DNA from: Nocardioides cavernae
GTDB lineage: Bacteria > Actinomycetota > Actinomycetes > Propionibacteriales > Nocardioidaceae
NCBI RefSeq assembly: GCF_013410035.1
Contig: NZ_JACCBW010000001.1
Location: 1,240,001-1,304,000, forward strand
DNA length: 64,000 nucleotides
Reading direction: 5' to 3'
The position numbers and the translations under genes are program-made. Below are positions 41,306-52,599 of the stretch, piece by piece (position 1 is the stretch's first letter; the number at the start of each line of letters is the position of its first letter). The notes beneath the pieces are model-generated. The model had not been told where the DNA came from and searched no databases. It was given only the letters and a program-made list of their open reading frames with translations.

Positions 41306-43567
41306 ATGCCCGACTACGGCCACCCCCTGCGCTTCGGATCGTTCCTCACGCCCACGGCCGCCTCACCGCAGCGTCCCGTCGACCTGACCCTCCTCAGCGA
41401 GGACCTGGGCTACGACCTCGCGACCTTCCAGGACCACCCCTACCAGCCGGCCTTCCTCGACACCTGGACCCTGATGTCCTGGGCCGCCGCACGCACCGAG
41501 CGGATCCACCTGTCGGGCAACGTCCTCAACCTGCCGCTGCGGCAGCCCGCCGTGCTGGCGAAGTCCGTGGCCAGCCTCGACCTGCTCTCCGGCGGCCGTG
41601 TCGCGCTCGGGCTGGGTGCCGGCGGCTTCTGGGACGCGATCGAGGCCTACGGCGGCACCCGGCTGACGCCCGGGCAGGCCGTGGACGCGCTGGGTGAGGC
41701 CATCGAGGTCATCCGCGGGATCTGGGACGCCGAGGACCGCTCGGTGCTCGCGGTGTCGGGCCGGCACCACCGGGTCGGCGGCGCGAAGCGAGGACCGGCG
41801 CCGTCGCGCCCCGTGCCGATCTGGCTGGGGGCGCTCAAGCCGCGGATGCTCCGCCTCGTCGGGCGCGCGGCCGACGGCTGGCTGCCCTCGCTCCCCTACC
41901 TCGAGCCCGGCGACCTCCAGCGCGGCATGCAGACCATCGACGAGGCGGCCCGCGCGGCCGGCCGCGACCCGGCGGAGGTCACCCGCCTGCTCAACGTCGG
42001 CGCCGAGGCCGGCGCGGACGACCTGGTCCGCCTCGCGCTCGAGGACGGCGTGAGCACCTTCATCGTGATGGGCGACGACGAGGGCGGCCTGCGCCGCTTC
42101 GCCGGTCTCTTCGACGAGGTGCGCGAGCGGGTCGCCGAGGCGCGCGACGCCGGTGGCACGGCGGAGCGCCGGACGGTGCGCAGCCCGTCGGCCCTGGCCA
42201 GGCGGCGTCCCGGGATCGCGTACGACGACCTCCCGCCGGCGCTGGCCGAGCGGGCCGTCGAGCCCGGCGACAGGGCGTACGCCCGCTACCGCTCGGGCTA
42301 CCTGCGCGGGGGCGCACCGGGGCTCGTGCTCCGCCCCCGCGACGTCGCGGAGGTGCAGGAGGCGGTGGCCGTGGCGCGCGAGCACCGCGAGCTCCCGCTC
42401 GGGATCCTCAGCGCGGGCCACGGCATCTCGGGTCGGTCCCTCAACCGCGGCGGGCTGGTGATCGACGTCGGCGCCCTCGACACCGTCGAGGTGCTCGACC
42501 CGGACGCCGGCACCGTGCGGATCGGCCCGGGGGCGACCTGGGCCGAGGTCGCGCGCGTGCTCGCGCCGCACGGCCTGGCGATCAGCAGCGGCGACTACGG
42601 CGGGGTCGGCGTCGGCGGGCTGGCGACCGCGGGAGGCGTGGGCTGGTTCGCCCGCGAGCACGGGCTGACGATCGACCACCTCACCGCGGTCGAGCTGGTG
42701 ACCGCCGACGGTCGCGCCGTCCGGGCCAGCGCCGAGGACGAGCCCGACCTGTTCTGGGCGGTCCGCGGCGCCGGGCCCAACTTCGGCATCGCCACCTCCT
42801 TCGACTTCACCGCCGCGCGGGTGGGCACGATCGCCTTCGCCCAGCTCGCCTTCGACGCCAGCGACACGGCGACCTTCCTCGAGCGGTGGGGACGGGCGAT
42901 CGAGGACGCCGACCGCAGCGTCACCGGGCAGGTGATCCTCGGCCAGCGGCGCGGTACCCAGCGGGTCGCGCAGGCGATGCTCGTCGTCGACCACGACGAC
43001 CCGGAGACGGTGGTGTCCCGGCTGCAGCCGATCGCCGAGGTCGCACCCCTGCTCGACCAGAACGTCGCGCTCGCGACCTACGACCAGGTGATGTCGCTCT
43101 TCAGCAGCGACGTGCCGCAGCAGGGCCAGGGCGAGCCGCACACCCACTCGGGCCTGGCCGACCACCTCTCCCCGGACCTGTCGCGCGAGGTCGCCGACCT
43201 GCTCGACGCCGGCACGTCCTACTTCTTCTCGATCCGTGCCGTGGGCGGTGCGGTCGCCGACGTGCCGAGCGAGGCGACGGCGTACGCCGGGCGCAGCGCG
43301 GGCTTCTCCCTCTCGGCCTTCGGCGCGAGCAGCGGGTTCGACGACGCGTGGGAGCGCCTGGTGCCGCACCTGTCGGGCAGCTACCTCAGCTTCGAGACCG
43401 GCACCGGCCCGGTGTGGCTCGAGCGGGCCTTCCCGCCCGCGCACCTCGAGCGGCTGCGCCGGCTCAAGCGGGAGTGGGACCCCACCGGGCTCTTCCGGGA
43501 CAACTTCTTCATCGACCCGGTCGACGACGCGGCCGCGCCGATCGAGGCCCCGATGCCGGAGGCGTAG
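41306..43567 (+). CDS. Fusion of luciferase-like monooxygenase and FAD-linked oxidase (753 aa)
   Basis: Residues 1-275 are a luciferase-like (LLM) TIM-barrel domain: LSEDLGYDLATFQDHPY, LSGGRVALGLGAGGFWDAI, PVPIWLGALKPRMLRLVGRAADGWLPS; this pattern suits F420 or FMN. After a linker (about 280-310), residues 315-753 are a PCMH-type FAD oxidase: GILSAGHGISGRSLNRGGLVIDV (His for covalent FAD), GVGVGGLATAGGVGWFAREHGL, and a C-terminal BBE motif REWD-like KREWDPTGLFRDNFF. The second FAD-linking Cys of bicovalent relatives is absent (LTIDHL). Both halves look complete. Divergent HxlR gene suggests induction by an electrophilic compound or substrate. Confidence 0.85.
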   Translation: MPDYGHPLRFGSFLTPTAASPQRPVDLTLLSEDLGYDLATFQDHPYQPAFLDTWTLMSWAAARTERIHLSGNVLNLPLRQPAVLAKSVASLDLLSGGRVALGLGAGGFWDAIEAYGGTRLTPGQAVDALGEAIEVIRGIWDAEDRSVLAVSGRHHRVGGAKRGPAPSRPVPIWLGALKPRMLRLVGRAADGWLPSLPYLEPGDLQRGMQTIDEAARAAGRDPAEVTRLLNVGAEAGADDLVRLALEDGVSTFIVMGDDEGGLRRFAGLFDEVRERVAEARDAGGTAERRTVRSPSALARRRPGIAYDDLPPALAERAVEPGDRAYARYRSGYLRGGAPGLVLRPRDVAEVQEAVAVAREHRELPLGILSAGHGISGRSLNRGGLVIDVGALDTVEVLDPDAGTVRIGPGATWAEVARVLAPHGLAISSGDYGGVGVGGLATAGGVGWFAREHGLTIDHLTAVELVTADGRAVRASAEDEPDLFWAVRGAGPNFGIATSFDFTAARVGTIAFAQLAFDASDTATFLERWGRAIEDADRSVTGQVILGQRRGTQRVAQAMLVVDHDDPETVVSRLQPIAEVAPLLDQNVALATYDQVMSLFSSDVPQQGQGEPHTHSGLADHLSPDLSREVADLLDAGTSYFFSIRAVGGAVADVPSEATAYAGRSAGFSLSAFGASSGFDDAWERLVPHLSGSYLSFETGTGPVWLERAFPPAHLERLRRLKREWDPTGLFRDNFFIDPVDDAAAPIEAPMPEA

Positions 43568-43604
43568 ACGCGCGGACGGAGGTCCGGTCGCACGACGGGC
43601 CCCG

Positions 43605-43620
43605 GCGGGCGCGCGCCCGC
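43605..43620. terminator. GC hairpin between convergent genes
   Basis: GCGGGC-GCGC-GCCCGC, with outer arms CGTAGACG (43563-43570) and CGTCTACG (43641-43648) that contain the two stop codons. It probably ends both transcripts. Confidence 0.4.
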
Positions 43621-43643
43621 ATCGACGAGCAACGTCCGTCCGT

Positions 43644-44693
43644 CTACGGCGTCGAGGCCTCGAGCGCCTCCAGGTCGAGGACGAAGCGGTAGCGCACGTC
43701 GCCGCGACCGAGCCGCTCGAGCGCGGTGCCGACCTCGGTCGCAGGCAGCACCTCGACGTCGGCGGTGATGCCGTGCTCCCCGCAGAAGTCGAGCATCTCC
43801 TGGGTCGAGGCCCGCCCGCCGCTGCCGCTCCCGGTGACGCGCTTGCGACCCTGCAGCAGCGGCATCATGTCCACCGAGGTGGTGCCCAGGTAGCCCACGA
43901 CGCACAGCGTGCCGTCGGCGCGCAGCATGCCGAGGTAGGGCGCGAGGTCGTGGTCGACCGGGACGCAGTCGATGATGACGTCGAGCGTCCCGCGTGCCCC
44001 GGCCACGTCGTCGGCGTCGGTGGTGACGACGACGCCGCTCGCGCCGAGGGTCGCCGCCTCGTCCGCCTTGCCGGCCGTCGTGGTGAGGACGGTGACCTCC
44101 GCCCCGAGGGCCGCCGCGAGCTTGACCGCCAGGTGGCCCAGGCCGCCGACCCCGGCGACGCCGACGCGGGTGCCCGCACCGACGCCGAGGGCCCGCAGCG
44201 GCTCCCACACGGTGACGCCGGCGCACATCAGCGGCGCCACGGCTGCCGCGTCGAGTCCCGCGGGCCGGCGGTAGACGAACGTCTCGCGCACGACGTACTC
44301 CGTGGACCAGCCGCCCAGCGTGGTGGTGCCGTCGACGCGGTCCCGGCCGGCGTAGGTGAGCGTCGGGAACTCGCGGCACCAGTTCTGCTGGTCGGCCAGG
44401 CACGCCTCGCAGGTGCCGCAGGAGTCGACGATGTTGCCGACCGCGACCGGGTCGCCGACGGCGAGGCCAGTGACCTCGGGGCCGACGGCGGTGACGGTCC
44501 CGACGAGCTCGTGCCCCGGCACGAGCGGGTAGGGCCCGCCGGACCCGCGGACGGCGTGCAGGTCGGTGTGGCAGACGCCGCAGAAGGTCACCGCGACGGC
44601 GACGTCGTCGGGGCGCAGGTCGCGGCGGTCGATGGGGGTGGGCTCGGGCCGGGCGCCGGCGCGAGCCACGAGGAGGGCGGTGGAGGAACGCAT
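43644..44693 (-). CDS. Zinc-dependent NAD(P) alcohol dehydrogenase, cinnamyl-type (349 aa)
   Basis: Medium-chain dehydrogenase. Catalytic zinc: FCGVCHTDLHAV and GHELVGTVTAVG; structural zinc: DSCGTCEACLADQQNWC (four Cys); Rossmann motif GVAGVGGLGHLAVKLA. The GHELVG and short N-terminus match the YahK/AdhC-like cinnamyl or aldehyde-reducing group. ATG 44693 is six bases from TAGTCT (-10), predicting a leaderless message, and the operator ACTAACCGGTTGGT (44702-44715) covers that promoter. Divergent TetR gene probably represses it. Likely job: reducing reactive aldehydes. Confidence 0.92.
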   Translation of the reverse strand: MRSSTALLVARAGARPEPTPIDRRDLRPDDVAVAVTFCGVCHTDLHAVRGSGGPYPLVPGHELVGTVTAVGPEVTGLAVGDPVAVGNIVDSCGTCEACLADQQNWCREFPTLTYAGRDRVDGTTTLGGWSTEYVVRETFVYRRPAGLDAAAVAPLMCAGVTVWEPLRALGVGAGTRVGVAGVGGLGHLAVKLAAALGAEVTVLTTTAGKADEAATLGASGVVVTTDADDVAGARGTLDVIIDCVPVDHDLAPYLGMLRADGTLCVVGYLGTTSVDMMPLLQGRKRVTGSGSGGRASTQEMLDFCGEHGITADVEVLPATEVGTALERLGRGDVRYRFVLDLEALEASTP

Positions 44694-44701
44694 GCAGTTA
44701 G

Positions 44702-44715
44702 ACTAACCGGTTGGT
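44702..44715. promoter_or_regulatory. TetR operator between dehydrogenase and TetR genes
   Basis: ACTAACCGGTTGGT is a 14-bp palindrome with one mismatched pair and perfect AACCGGTT centre. It overlaps the TAGTCT -10 hexamer of the dehydrogenase (44700-44705) and lies 18 bases before the -10 of the TetR gene. Confidence 0.6.
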
Positions 44716-44744
44716 TGGAAACGCACGACGCGTACGCTGCGCCC

Positions 44745-45317
44745 GTGCCCCGCGACGCCTCCGACACCGTCCGCCGCATCCTCGACGCGGCGGTGCAGGA
44801 GTTCGCCCAGCACGGCATCGCCGGCTCCCGGGTCGACCGGATCGCCGCCGCCGCACGCATCAACAAGGCCCAGCTCTACGCCCACGTCGGCAACAAGGAC
44901 GCCCTGTTCGACGCGGCCTTCGCCCACCACGTCGACGCGCTGCTGGACGCGGTGCCCCTCACGGCCGAGGACCTGCCGGGCTATGCCGGCCGCCTCTACG
45001 ACGCCTACGTCGACGACCCGGCGCTGATGCGGCTGGTCACCTGGGCGCGGCTGGAGCGGACGCCCGAGGGCGACCTGTTCACCGACGCGGACCACGACGA
45101 GTCCAAGCTCGACGCGATCAGCGCCGCCCAGGCCGCCGGGGTGCTCGACCGCGGCTACGAGCCGGCCGACCTGTGGGCGCTGCTGGTCTCGATGGCCGCG
45201 ACGTGGGCGCAGGCCGCGGTGATGACGACCGCGACCCGCGACGAGGCCGCGGACGTGCACCAGCGACGGCGAGCGGCCCTGGCCCGGGCGGTCGACCGGG
45301 CGTTCTCGGCCTCCCGC

Positions 45318-45332
<15 letters not shown>
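44745..45332 (+). CDS. TetR-family repressor (195 aa)
   Basis: N-terminal helix-turn-helix TVRRILDAAVQEFAQHGIAGSRVDRIAAAARINKAQLYAHVGNKDALFDAAF (residues 8-58), typical of TetR; the C-terminal domain resembles TetR_C-type families with DPALMRLVTWARLE. GTG 44745 follows TACGCT by six bases (leaderless). Divergent from the alcohol dehydrogenase with an operator in between. The last 15 bases overlap the convergent ureohydrolase gene. Confidence 0.9.
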
Positions 45333-47746
<2,414 letters not shown>

Positions 47747-47749
47747 GGC

Positions 47750-48883
47750 CTACCAGTCCCCCAGCCCCGCGAACCGCTCGCCGATGAGCCGGTGGGTCTC
47801 GCTGTCGGGGTGCAGGTTGTCGGGCAGGGGCAGCCGCGCCTCGTCGTCGGCGCCGTACAGCGCGAGCCCGTCGACGTACGCCAGGTGCGGGTCGCCGCGC
47901 CGCTCGACCACCTCGGCCAGGACCTCGCGGACGACCTCGAGGGTCAGGGCACCGCGCGCCACCTCGGCGGGGTCGCCGCCGGCGAGGAACGCGACCCTGC
48001 CCTCGGCCATCGCCTCCAGGTCGGGCGCGGTCTGGCCGGGCGTCTGCTCGTGGATCGCGCAGTGGAGGGGCGACACGAGGCGGATCGGCGCCTCGGGGTG
48101 GCCGTCGCGGACCGTGTCGAGCCAGCCGTGGACGGCGGGCCCCAGCGCGCGCCGGCGCATCAGGTCGGCGTTCACGAGGTTGATCCCGACCTTGAGGCTG
48201 ATGAGGTCGGCGGGGAGGTCGCGGACGGTGCGCGCGACGAACGGGTCGAGCAGCGCGCTGCCGCCGAACCCGAGGTTCACCAGGTCGAGACCGGCCAGCC
48301 GCGCGGCGACGACGGGCCACGGCTCCGTGGGGTGCGTCGCGATCGACCCGTGGCTGATCGAGCTGCCGTGGTGGACCCACCTGCGCCGGGCCTCGACGAG
48401 GGGGGCGACCGGCGCGTCCGCGCGCAGGCCGACGAGCTCGGTCTGCTCGTCGTGCGGGAGCCAGACCTCGACGTCCTTCTCCCCCGCGGGCAGCGCGAGG
48501 TCCAGCGTCGTCGGCGAGCCGGCCGTGAAGGTGCTCGCGCCGGTCATCATGTCGACGTCCAGCGTGTTGCCGCCGGGGGCCTGGTGCCGCTCGGCCAGCC
48601 GGCCGTCGACCACCACGTCGTACCAGCCGTCGGGCCGCTGGGGAGCGCCGACGTAGCGCCGCTTCGTGGGCAGCACGTCGAGCTCGAGGCGCGTCGCGGT
48701 GGTGCGGAGCGCGAGGCGTACGCCCGCCGGCTGCGCCTCCACGAGGTGGAGCTGCGGGTCGTCGGTCTGCGCGCGCGCCCATGCGGGCAGCCGGTGCGGG
48801 AGCAGGCCGCGATCGGTGTGCCCGAGCTCCACGGCCCCGCGGACGAGCGGGTCGAGGGACTGCGGGACGAGGGGCTCGGTCAT
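47750..48883 (-). CDS. SGNH/GDSL hydrolase with N-terminal beta domain (377 aa)
   Basis: Residues 30-165 form a beta-rich domain as in carbohydrate-esterase-2-like enzymes. The SGNH part (170-377) shows block I HHGSSISHG (Ser near 175), block II NLGFGGSALLDPF (Gly), block III KVGINLVNAD (Asn), and block V DNLHPDSETHR (Asp-x-x-His). Substrate is probably an acetyl or acyl ester. No signal peptide. The TetR gene upstream overlaps by four bases, so they are coexpressed. It converges with the decarboxylase-like gene with three bases between the stops. Confidence 0.87.
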   Translation of the reverse strand: MTEPLVPQSLDPLVRGAVELGHTDRGLLPHRLPAWARAQTDDPQLHLVEAQPAGVRLALRTTATRLELDVLPTKRRYVGAPQRPDGWYDVVVDGRLAERHQAPGGNTLDVDMMTGASTFTAGSPTTLDLALPAGEKDVEVWLPHDEQTELVGLRADAPVAPLVEARRRWVHHGSSISHGSIATHPTEPWPVVAARLAGLDLVNLGFGGSALLDPFVARTVRDLPADLISLKVGINLVNADLMRRRALGPAVHGWLDTVRDGHPEAPIRLVSPLHCAIHEQTPGQTAPDLEAMAEGRVAFLAGGDPAEVARGALTLEVVREVLAEVVERRGDPHLAYVDGLALYGADDEARLPLPDNLHPDSETHRLIGERFAGLGDW

Positions 48884-49458
48884 CGGGTCTCCCAGGAAGT
48901 CAAGGTGGCGTGCAGGCCGTCGAGGACGCGCTCGAACGACGCGTCGGAGCTGGGGGCGTCGGGCGGCCCGTGGCCGAAGGCGCCGGCCGCGTCGAGGGCG
49001 GCGTAGCCGTGGAAGGTCGCCCCCAGCAGGCGCACGGCGTGGGTCGCGTCGACCTCGCCCAGCCGGTAGCCCCGGACGGCGGCGCGGGACAGCTCGGCGT
49101 GGCGAGGACCGGCGCTCGACGCGGCGGTCGCGGCGTCGAGGGGCAGCCGCGTGGCGGCGTACCGCCCCGGGTGCGCGACGGCGTACGCCCGCCAGACCCC
49201 GCCGACGGCGGCGAGCGCGTCGCGACCGCTGACCCCCGCCAGCGCGGCGGCGACGAGGTCGGCGGTCTCCTCGAGCGCGAGGAGCGCGACCCGGACCCGT
49301 GCGTCGGCCTGGCTGCGGACGTGGGTGTAGAGGCTGGGCGTCGCGACGCCGAAGCGCTGGGCGAGGGCGGCGAGGGTCACGTGCTCGAGGCCGACCTCGT
49401 CGGCGAGCACGGCAGCCGCCTCGGCGACCCGGGCGGTGGTCAGGCCGACACGCGGCAC
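48880..49458 (-). CDS. TetR-family regulator (192 aa)
   Basis: N-terminal HTH TTARVAEAAAVLADEVGLEHVTLAALAQRFGVATPSLYTHVRSQADA (7-53) and a C-terminal TetR_C-like domain with HPGRYAATRLPLDA. GTG 49458 has an AAGGAG ribosome site. The 63 bases upstream contain ACGGTC/GACCGT arms 19 bases apart, a possible operator. Cotranscribed with the GDSL hydrolase by overlap, so it likely controls it. Confidence 0.88.
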   Translation of the reverse strand: MPRVGLTTARVAEAAAVLADEVGLEHVTLAALAQRFGVATPSLYTHVRSQADARVRVALLALEETADLVAAALAGVSGRDALAAVGGVWRAYAVAHPGRYAATRLPLDAATAASSAGPRHAELSRAAVRGYRLGEVDATHAVRLLGATFHGYAALDAAGAFGHGPPDAPSSDASFERVLDGLHATLTSWETR

Positions 49459-49521
49459 GGCGACTCCTTCCTACGGTCCATAGGTTTCAGCATACGACCG
49501 TGAGGAAGGAGCCGCCACTCG

Positions 49522-50343
49522 TCAGCGCGCGAGGAACTCCAGCAGTGCGGAGTTGAACTCCTCCTGGTGGCTCACGTTGAAGCCGTGGGACGCCTTCGGC
49601 ACCACCACGAGCGTGCTGTCGGCGATGGCCTCCGCCGAGCGCTTGCCGGAGACCTCGAAGGGCACCACCGCGTCCGAGTCGCCGTGGATGACGAGCGTGG
49701 GCACGTCGATCTTCGCGAGGTCGTCGCGGAAGTCGGTCCGCCCGAACGCGCCGATGCACCCGACGACCGCCTCGTCACGGGCCGGCGACTGCATGGCCAG
49801 CGCCTCCTGCCGCTGCTCCTCGCTCACCTCGAGCTCGCCGTCGACGCTGAAGAAGTTCGTCGTGAAGCCGTCGAGGAAGTTCTCCCGGTCGGTGCGCGCG
49901 CCCTCCTCCATCCCGGCGACGTCCTCCTCCTCGAGCCCGCCGTCGGGGTTGTCGTCCGTCTTGAGCAGGTACGGCGGGACCGCGCCCGCGAGCACGGCCG
50001 ACCGGACCCGCCCCGAGCCGTGGGTGCCGAGGTAGCGGGCGACCTCGCCGCCGCCCATCGAGAAGCCGACCAGGGTGACGTCGTCGAGGTCGAGGCCGTC
50101 GAGCAGCCCGGCCAGGTCGGCGGCGAACGTGTCGTAGTCGTAGCCGTCGGCGGGCTTGTCGCTGTCGCCGAACCCGCGACGGTCGTAGGTGATCACGCGG
50201 TGGCCGGCATCGGTGAGCGCGGGGACCTGGCCCGACCACGACGCGCCGCTCAGCGGCCAGCCGTGGATGAGCACGACGGGCCGGCCGGCGCCGCCGCTGT
50301 CGGTGTAGCTCAGGGTGATGTCGTTCGCGGCGATCGTGGGCAT
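49522..50343 (-). CDS. Alpha/beta hydrolase, chloroperoxidase-like (273 aa)
   Basis: Catalytic triad: Ser in LVGFSMGGGEVARY (GFSMGG elbow, near 95), Asp in VIHGDSDAVVPFE and His in KASHGFNVSH. GHRVITYDRRGFGDSDKP and IHGWPLSGASW are typical of cofactor-free haloperoxidases/esterases. An insertion (about 145-175, DNPDGGLEEEDVAGM) is common in this group. ATG 50343 has GAGGAGACG. The perfect palindrome at 50372-50389 lies directly over the promoter. Physiological substrate unknown; halogenating activity of relatives is a side activity with peracid. Confidence 0.9.
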   Translation of the reverse strand: MPTIAANDITLSYTDSGGAGRPVVLIHGWPLSGASWSGQVPALTDAGHRVITYDRRGFGDSDKPADGYDYDTFAADLAGLLDGLDLDDVTLVGFSMGGGEVARYLGTHGSGRVRSAVLAGAVPPYLLKTDDNPDGGLEEEDVAGMEEGARTDRENFLDGFTTNFFSVDGELEVSEEQRQEALAMQSPARDEAVVGCIGAFGRTDFRDDLAKIDVPTLVIHGDSDAVVPFEVSGKRSAEAIADSTLVVVPKASHGFNVSHQEEFNSALLEFLAR

Positions 50344-50371
50344 GTGCGTCTCCTCGAGGGTGTCGACCAGA

Positions 50372-50389
50372 TGTCTTGTCCACAAGACA
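50372..50389 (-). promoter_or_regulatory. Perfect operator TGTCTTGT-CC-ACAAGACA
   Basis: Exact 8-base arms with CC between, 29 bases before the hydrolase start. The TGTCT half site also appears in the GAGACA/TGTCTC repeat at 52523-52538, so the nearby TetR might read both. Confidence 0.6.
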
Positions 50390-50466
50390 AGTTGCCACCG
50401 CGGTCCCGGCGGATCAAGGGCGCCGGGGCCGGGGTCACCCGCAGGGGGGCGCGCGACGGGACGACG

Positions 50467-51948
50467 TCAGTGGTGCGCGTCGTCGAGCGTCAGGTCACCG
50501 GGCACCAGCCGCCAGACCGCGACGGCGGCGAGCGCGCACAGCACGGCCCCGACGGCGCCGACGGCGGCGAACGCGGTCACGAAGGCGTCCGCCGCCTCGG
50601 CGAACCACGGCCCGCCCACCGCTCCCGCGACCGACTCGCGCACGGCACCGTCGGCCGAGCCGGGCAGGCCCGCGCGGTAGACCGCACCGACCAGGCTGCC
50701 GAGGAAGGTGATGCCGAGGACCGCACCGAGCTCGTACGTGATCTCCTCCGTCGCGGCCGCCGAGCCGGCCTGGTCGTCCGTCGCGGCCCCCATGATCAGC
50801 GCCGACCCGAGCCCGAGGGCGGAGGTGCCGAGGCCGACGACGGTGAAGGCCACCGCGATCCAGGGATACGTGGCAGGCACCACCGCGATCAGCGCCAGGC
50901 CGAGCGACAGCACCACCAGTCCGCCGGCGAGGACCGCGCGCGGGCTGGTCCGCTCGGCCAGGGCCGGCGCGAACGGTGAGGCGACCATCGCGCCGAGGGC
51001 GAGCGGCAGCAGCGCCACCCCGGCGCCCAGCGGGCTCCACCCCTCGACGAGCTGGAGCCACTGGCTGCCCACGTAGAGCACGGACACCATCGCGGCGCTG
51101 CTGGCGAGCGCCGCCACGACACCGGCGCGCAGCACCGGCGAGGCGAAGATCCGCACGTCGAGCATGGGCCGGCTCGAGGCGAGCGCCCTCCGCGCGAAGA
51201 CGGTCAGCATCGCCGCCCCGAGCGCGAGGAGGGCGAGGGTGCCGAGATCGGGGCCGTGCTTGCCGAGCTGCTTGGCGGCGTACACGAACGCGGTCATGCC
51301 GCCGGCGGAGAGGACGACGCCGACGGGGTCGATGCGACCGGGGCGCGACGACCGGTTCTCGCGCAGCAGCCACGCCGCCGCGGCGATCGCGACGACCATC
51401 AGCGGCACGTTGACCAGGAAGGCCGAGTGCCAGCTGAACGACTCGAGCAGGGCACCGCCCACGACCGGGCCCACCGCCGCGCCGAGGGCCGCGGTCGCAC
51501 CCCAGACGCTCAGCGCGAGCGTGCGCTCGCGGGCGTCGGCGAACACCGAGCGGATGAGCGACAGCGTCGACGGCATGACCATCGCGCCGCCCACGCCGAG
51601 CAGGGCGCGGATCGCGATGACGGTCGCGGCGTCGTCGGCCCACAGGATCGCGACGGACCCGAGCGCGAACGCGGCGTAGCCGGTCACGAGCATCCGCTTG
51701 CGGCCCCACCGGTCGCCGAGGGCGGTGACCGGGATGAGCAGCCCGGCGAGGGCGAGGGCGTACGCGTCCACGACCCAGAGCTGCGACATCGCGCCCAGGC
51801 GCAGCTCGGCGGCCATCTCCGGCAGGGCGACGGTGAGGATGGTCATGTCCATGACCACCACGAGCAGGCTGGCGGCCAGCACGGCGAGCGCCCACCAGCG
51901 GCGGGGGTCGGCGGCGGTCGGCGGAGCGGGGCGGTGCAGTGCGGTCAT
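50467..51948 (-). CDS. MFS multidrug efflux transporter, DHA2/EmrB type (493 aa)
   Basis: Fourteen predicted membrane segments. VVMDMTILTVALPEMAAEL in TM1, LWVVDAYALALAGLLIPVTALGDRWGRKRML (motif A), and GPVVGGALLESFSWHSAFLVNVP (motif C) place it in the 14-TM DHA2 drug/H+ antiporters, as SmvA/QacA. ATG 51948 overlaps the TetR stop (ATGA), so the pump is made with its own regulator. It probably exports cationic or aromatic drugs. Confidence 0.93.
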   Translation of the reverse strand: MTALHRPAPPTAADPRRWWALAVLAASLLVVVMDMTILTVALPEMAAELRLGAMSQLWVVDAYALALAGLLIPVTALGDRWGRKRMLVTGYAAFALGSVAILWADDAATVIAIRALLGVGGAMVMPSTLSLIRSVFADARERTLALSVWGATAALGAAVGPVVGGALLESFSWHSAFLVNVPLMVVAIAAAAWLLRENRSSRPGRIDPVGVVLSAGGMTAFVYAAKQLGKHGPDLGTLALLALGAAMLTVFARRALASSRPMLDVRIFASPVLRAGVVAALASSAAMVSVLYVGSQWLQLVEGWSPLGAGVALLPLALGAMVASPFAPALAERTSPRAVLAGGLVVLSLGLALIAVVPATYPWIAVAFTVVGLGTSALGLGSALIMGAATDDQAGSAAATEEITYELGAVLGITFLGSLVGAVYRAGLPGSADGAVRESVAGAVGGPWFAEAADAFVTAFAAVGAVGAVLCALAAVAVWRLVPGDLTLDDAHH

Positions 51949-52505
51949 GGCGTGGCGATCCCGGTGAGGAGCGAGGAGAGGACGAGGCGGCCGAGGTCGC
52001 GACGGGCGACGTCGCCGAGGCGGACGGCGTCGCGACCGGAGACGAGCAGGCCGTAGATCGCGTGCCCGAACCAGCGGGCGGGGAGGTCGGTGCGCAGCAC
52101 CCCGACCGACTGGGCGGCGGCGAACAGGACCGCCTCGCGGTCCGCCAGGACCTGCGTGCGCGCCTCGAGCGCGGCGTTCGCGAGGATCACCTGGTCGGTG
52201 AGGGCGAAGCCGAAGACGTCGGAGTCGTCGACGTAGCCCAGGACCAGCTCCTCGAGCGCCGCGCGGATCCGGTCCGCGTCGTCGGACGCGGCGAGCGCCT
52301 CGACGTCGACGTCGTCGAGGCGCTGCTCCCACTGGTCGAGGGAGCGGGTGCCGAGCTCGACCAGCAGGGCCTCCCGGGAGTCGACGTGGCGGTGCAGCGT
52401 GGCCCGGCTGATCCCCGCGGCCTCGGCCACCGCGGTCATCGACGCGGCAGGGTCGGCGTTGAGCGCCCGCTGGGCAGCGGTCAGCACGTCGTCGCGGTCC
52501 ACCAT
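51945..52505 (-). CDS. TetR-family repressor of the MFS pump (186 aa)
   Basis: HTH region VLTAAQRALNADPAASMTAVAEAAGISRATLHRHVDSREALLVEL (6-50) is TetR-like. ATG 52505 has GAGGAGGACC immediately upstream, a better start than two in-frame upstream ATGs. A GAGACA-N4-TGTCTC operator (52523-52538) overlaps the leader, which suggests autorepression of the TetR-MFS operon and perhaps of the divergent SRPBCC gene. The MFS gene overlaps the stop. Confidence 0.9.
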   Translation of the reverse strand: MVDRDDVLTAAQRALNADPAASMTAVAEAAGISRATLHRHVDSREALLVELGTRSLDQWEQRLDDVDVEALAASDDADRIRAALEELVLGYVDDSDVFGFALTDQVILANAALEARTQVLADREAVLFAAAQSVGVLRTDLPARWFGHAIYGLLVSGRDAVRLGDVARRDLGRLVLSSLLTGIATP

Positions 52506-52522
52506 CGGTCCTCCTCGGTCAC

Positions 52523-52538
52523 GAGACATCACTGTCTC
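52523..52538. promoter_or_regulatory. TetR operator GAGACA-TCAC-TGTCTC
   Basis: Exact 6-base arms 18 bases upstream of the TetR start, with a further TGTCTC half site near 52553. It lies between divergent TetR and SRPBCC genes. Confidence 0.6.
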
Positions 52539-52599
52539 ACATGCGACAAGGATGTCTCAATAGGACGATCGCGGCCGCCCGCGTCGCTACCGTCGTGGC

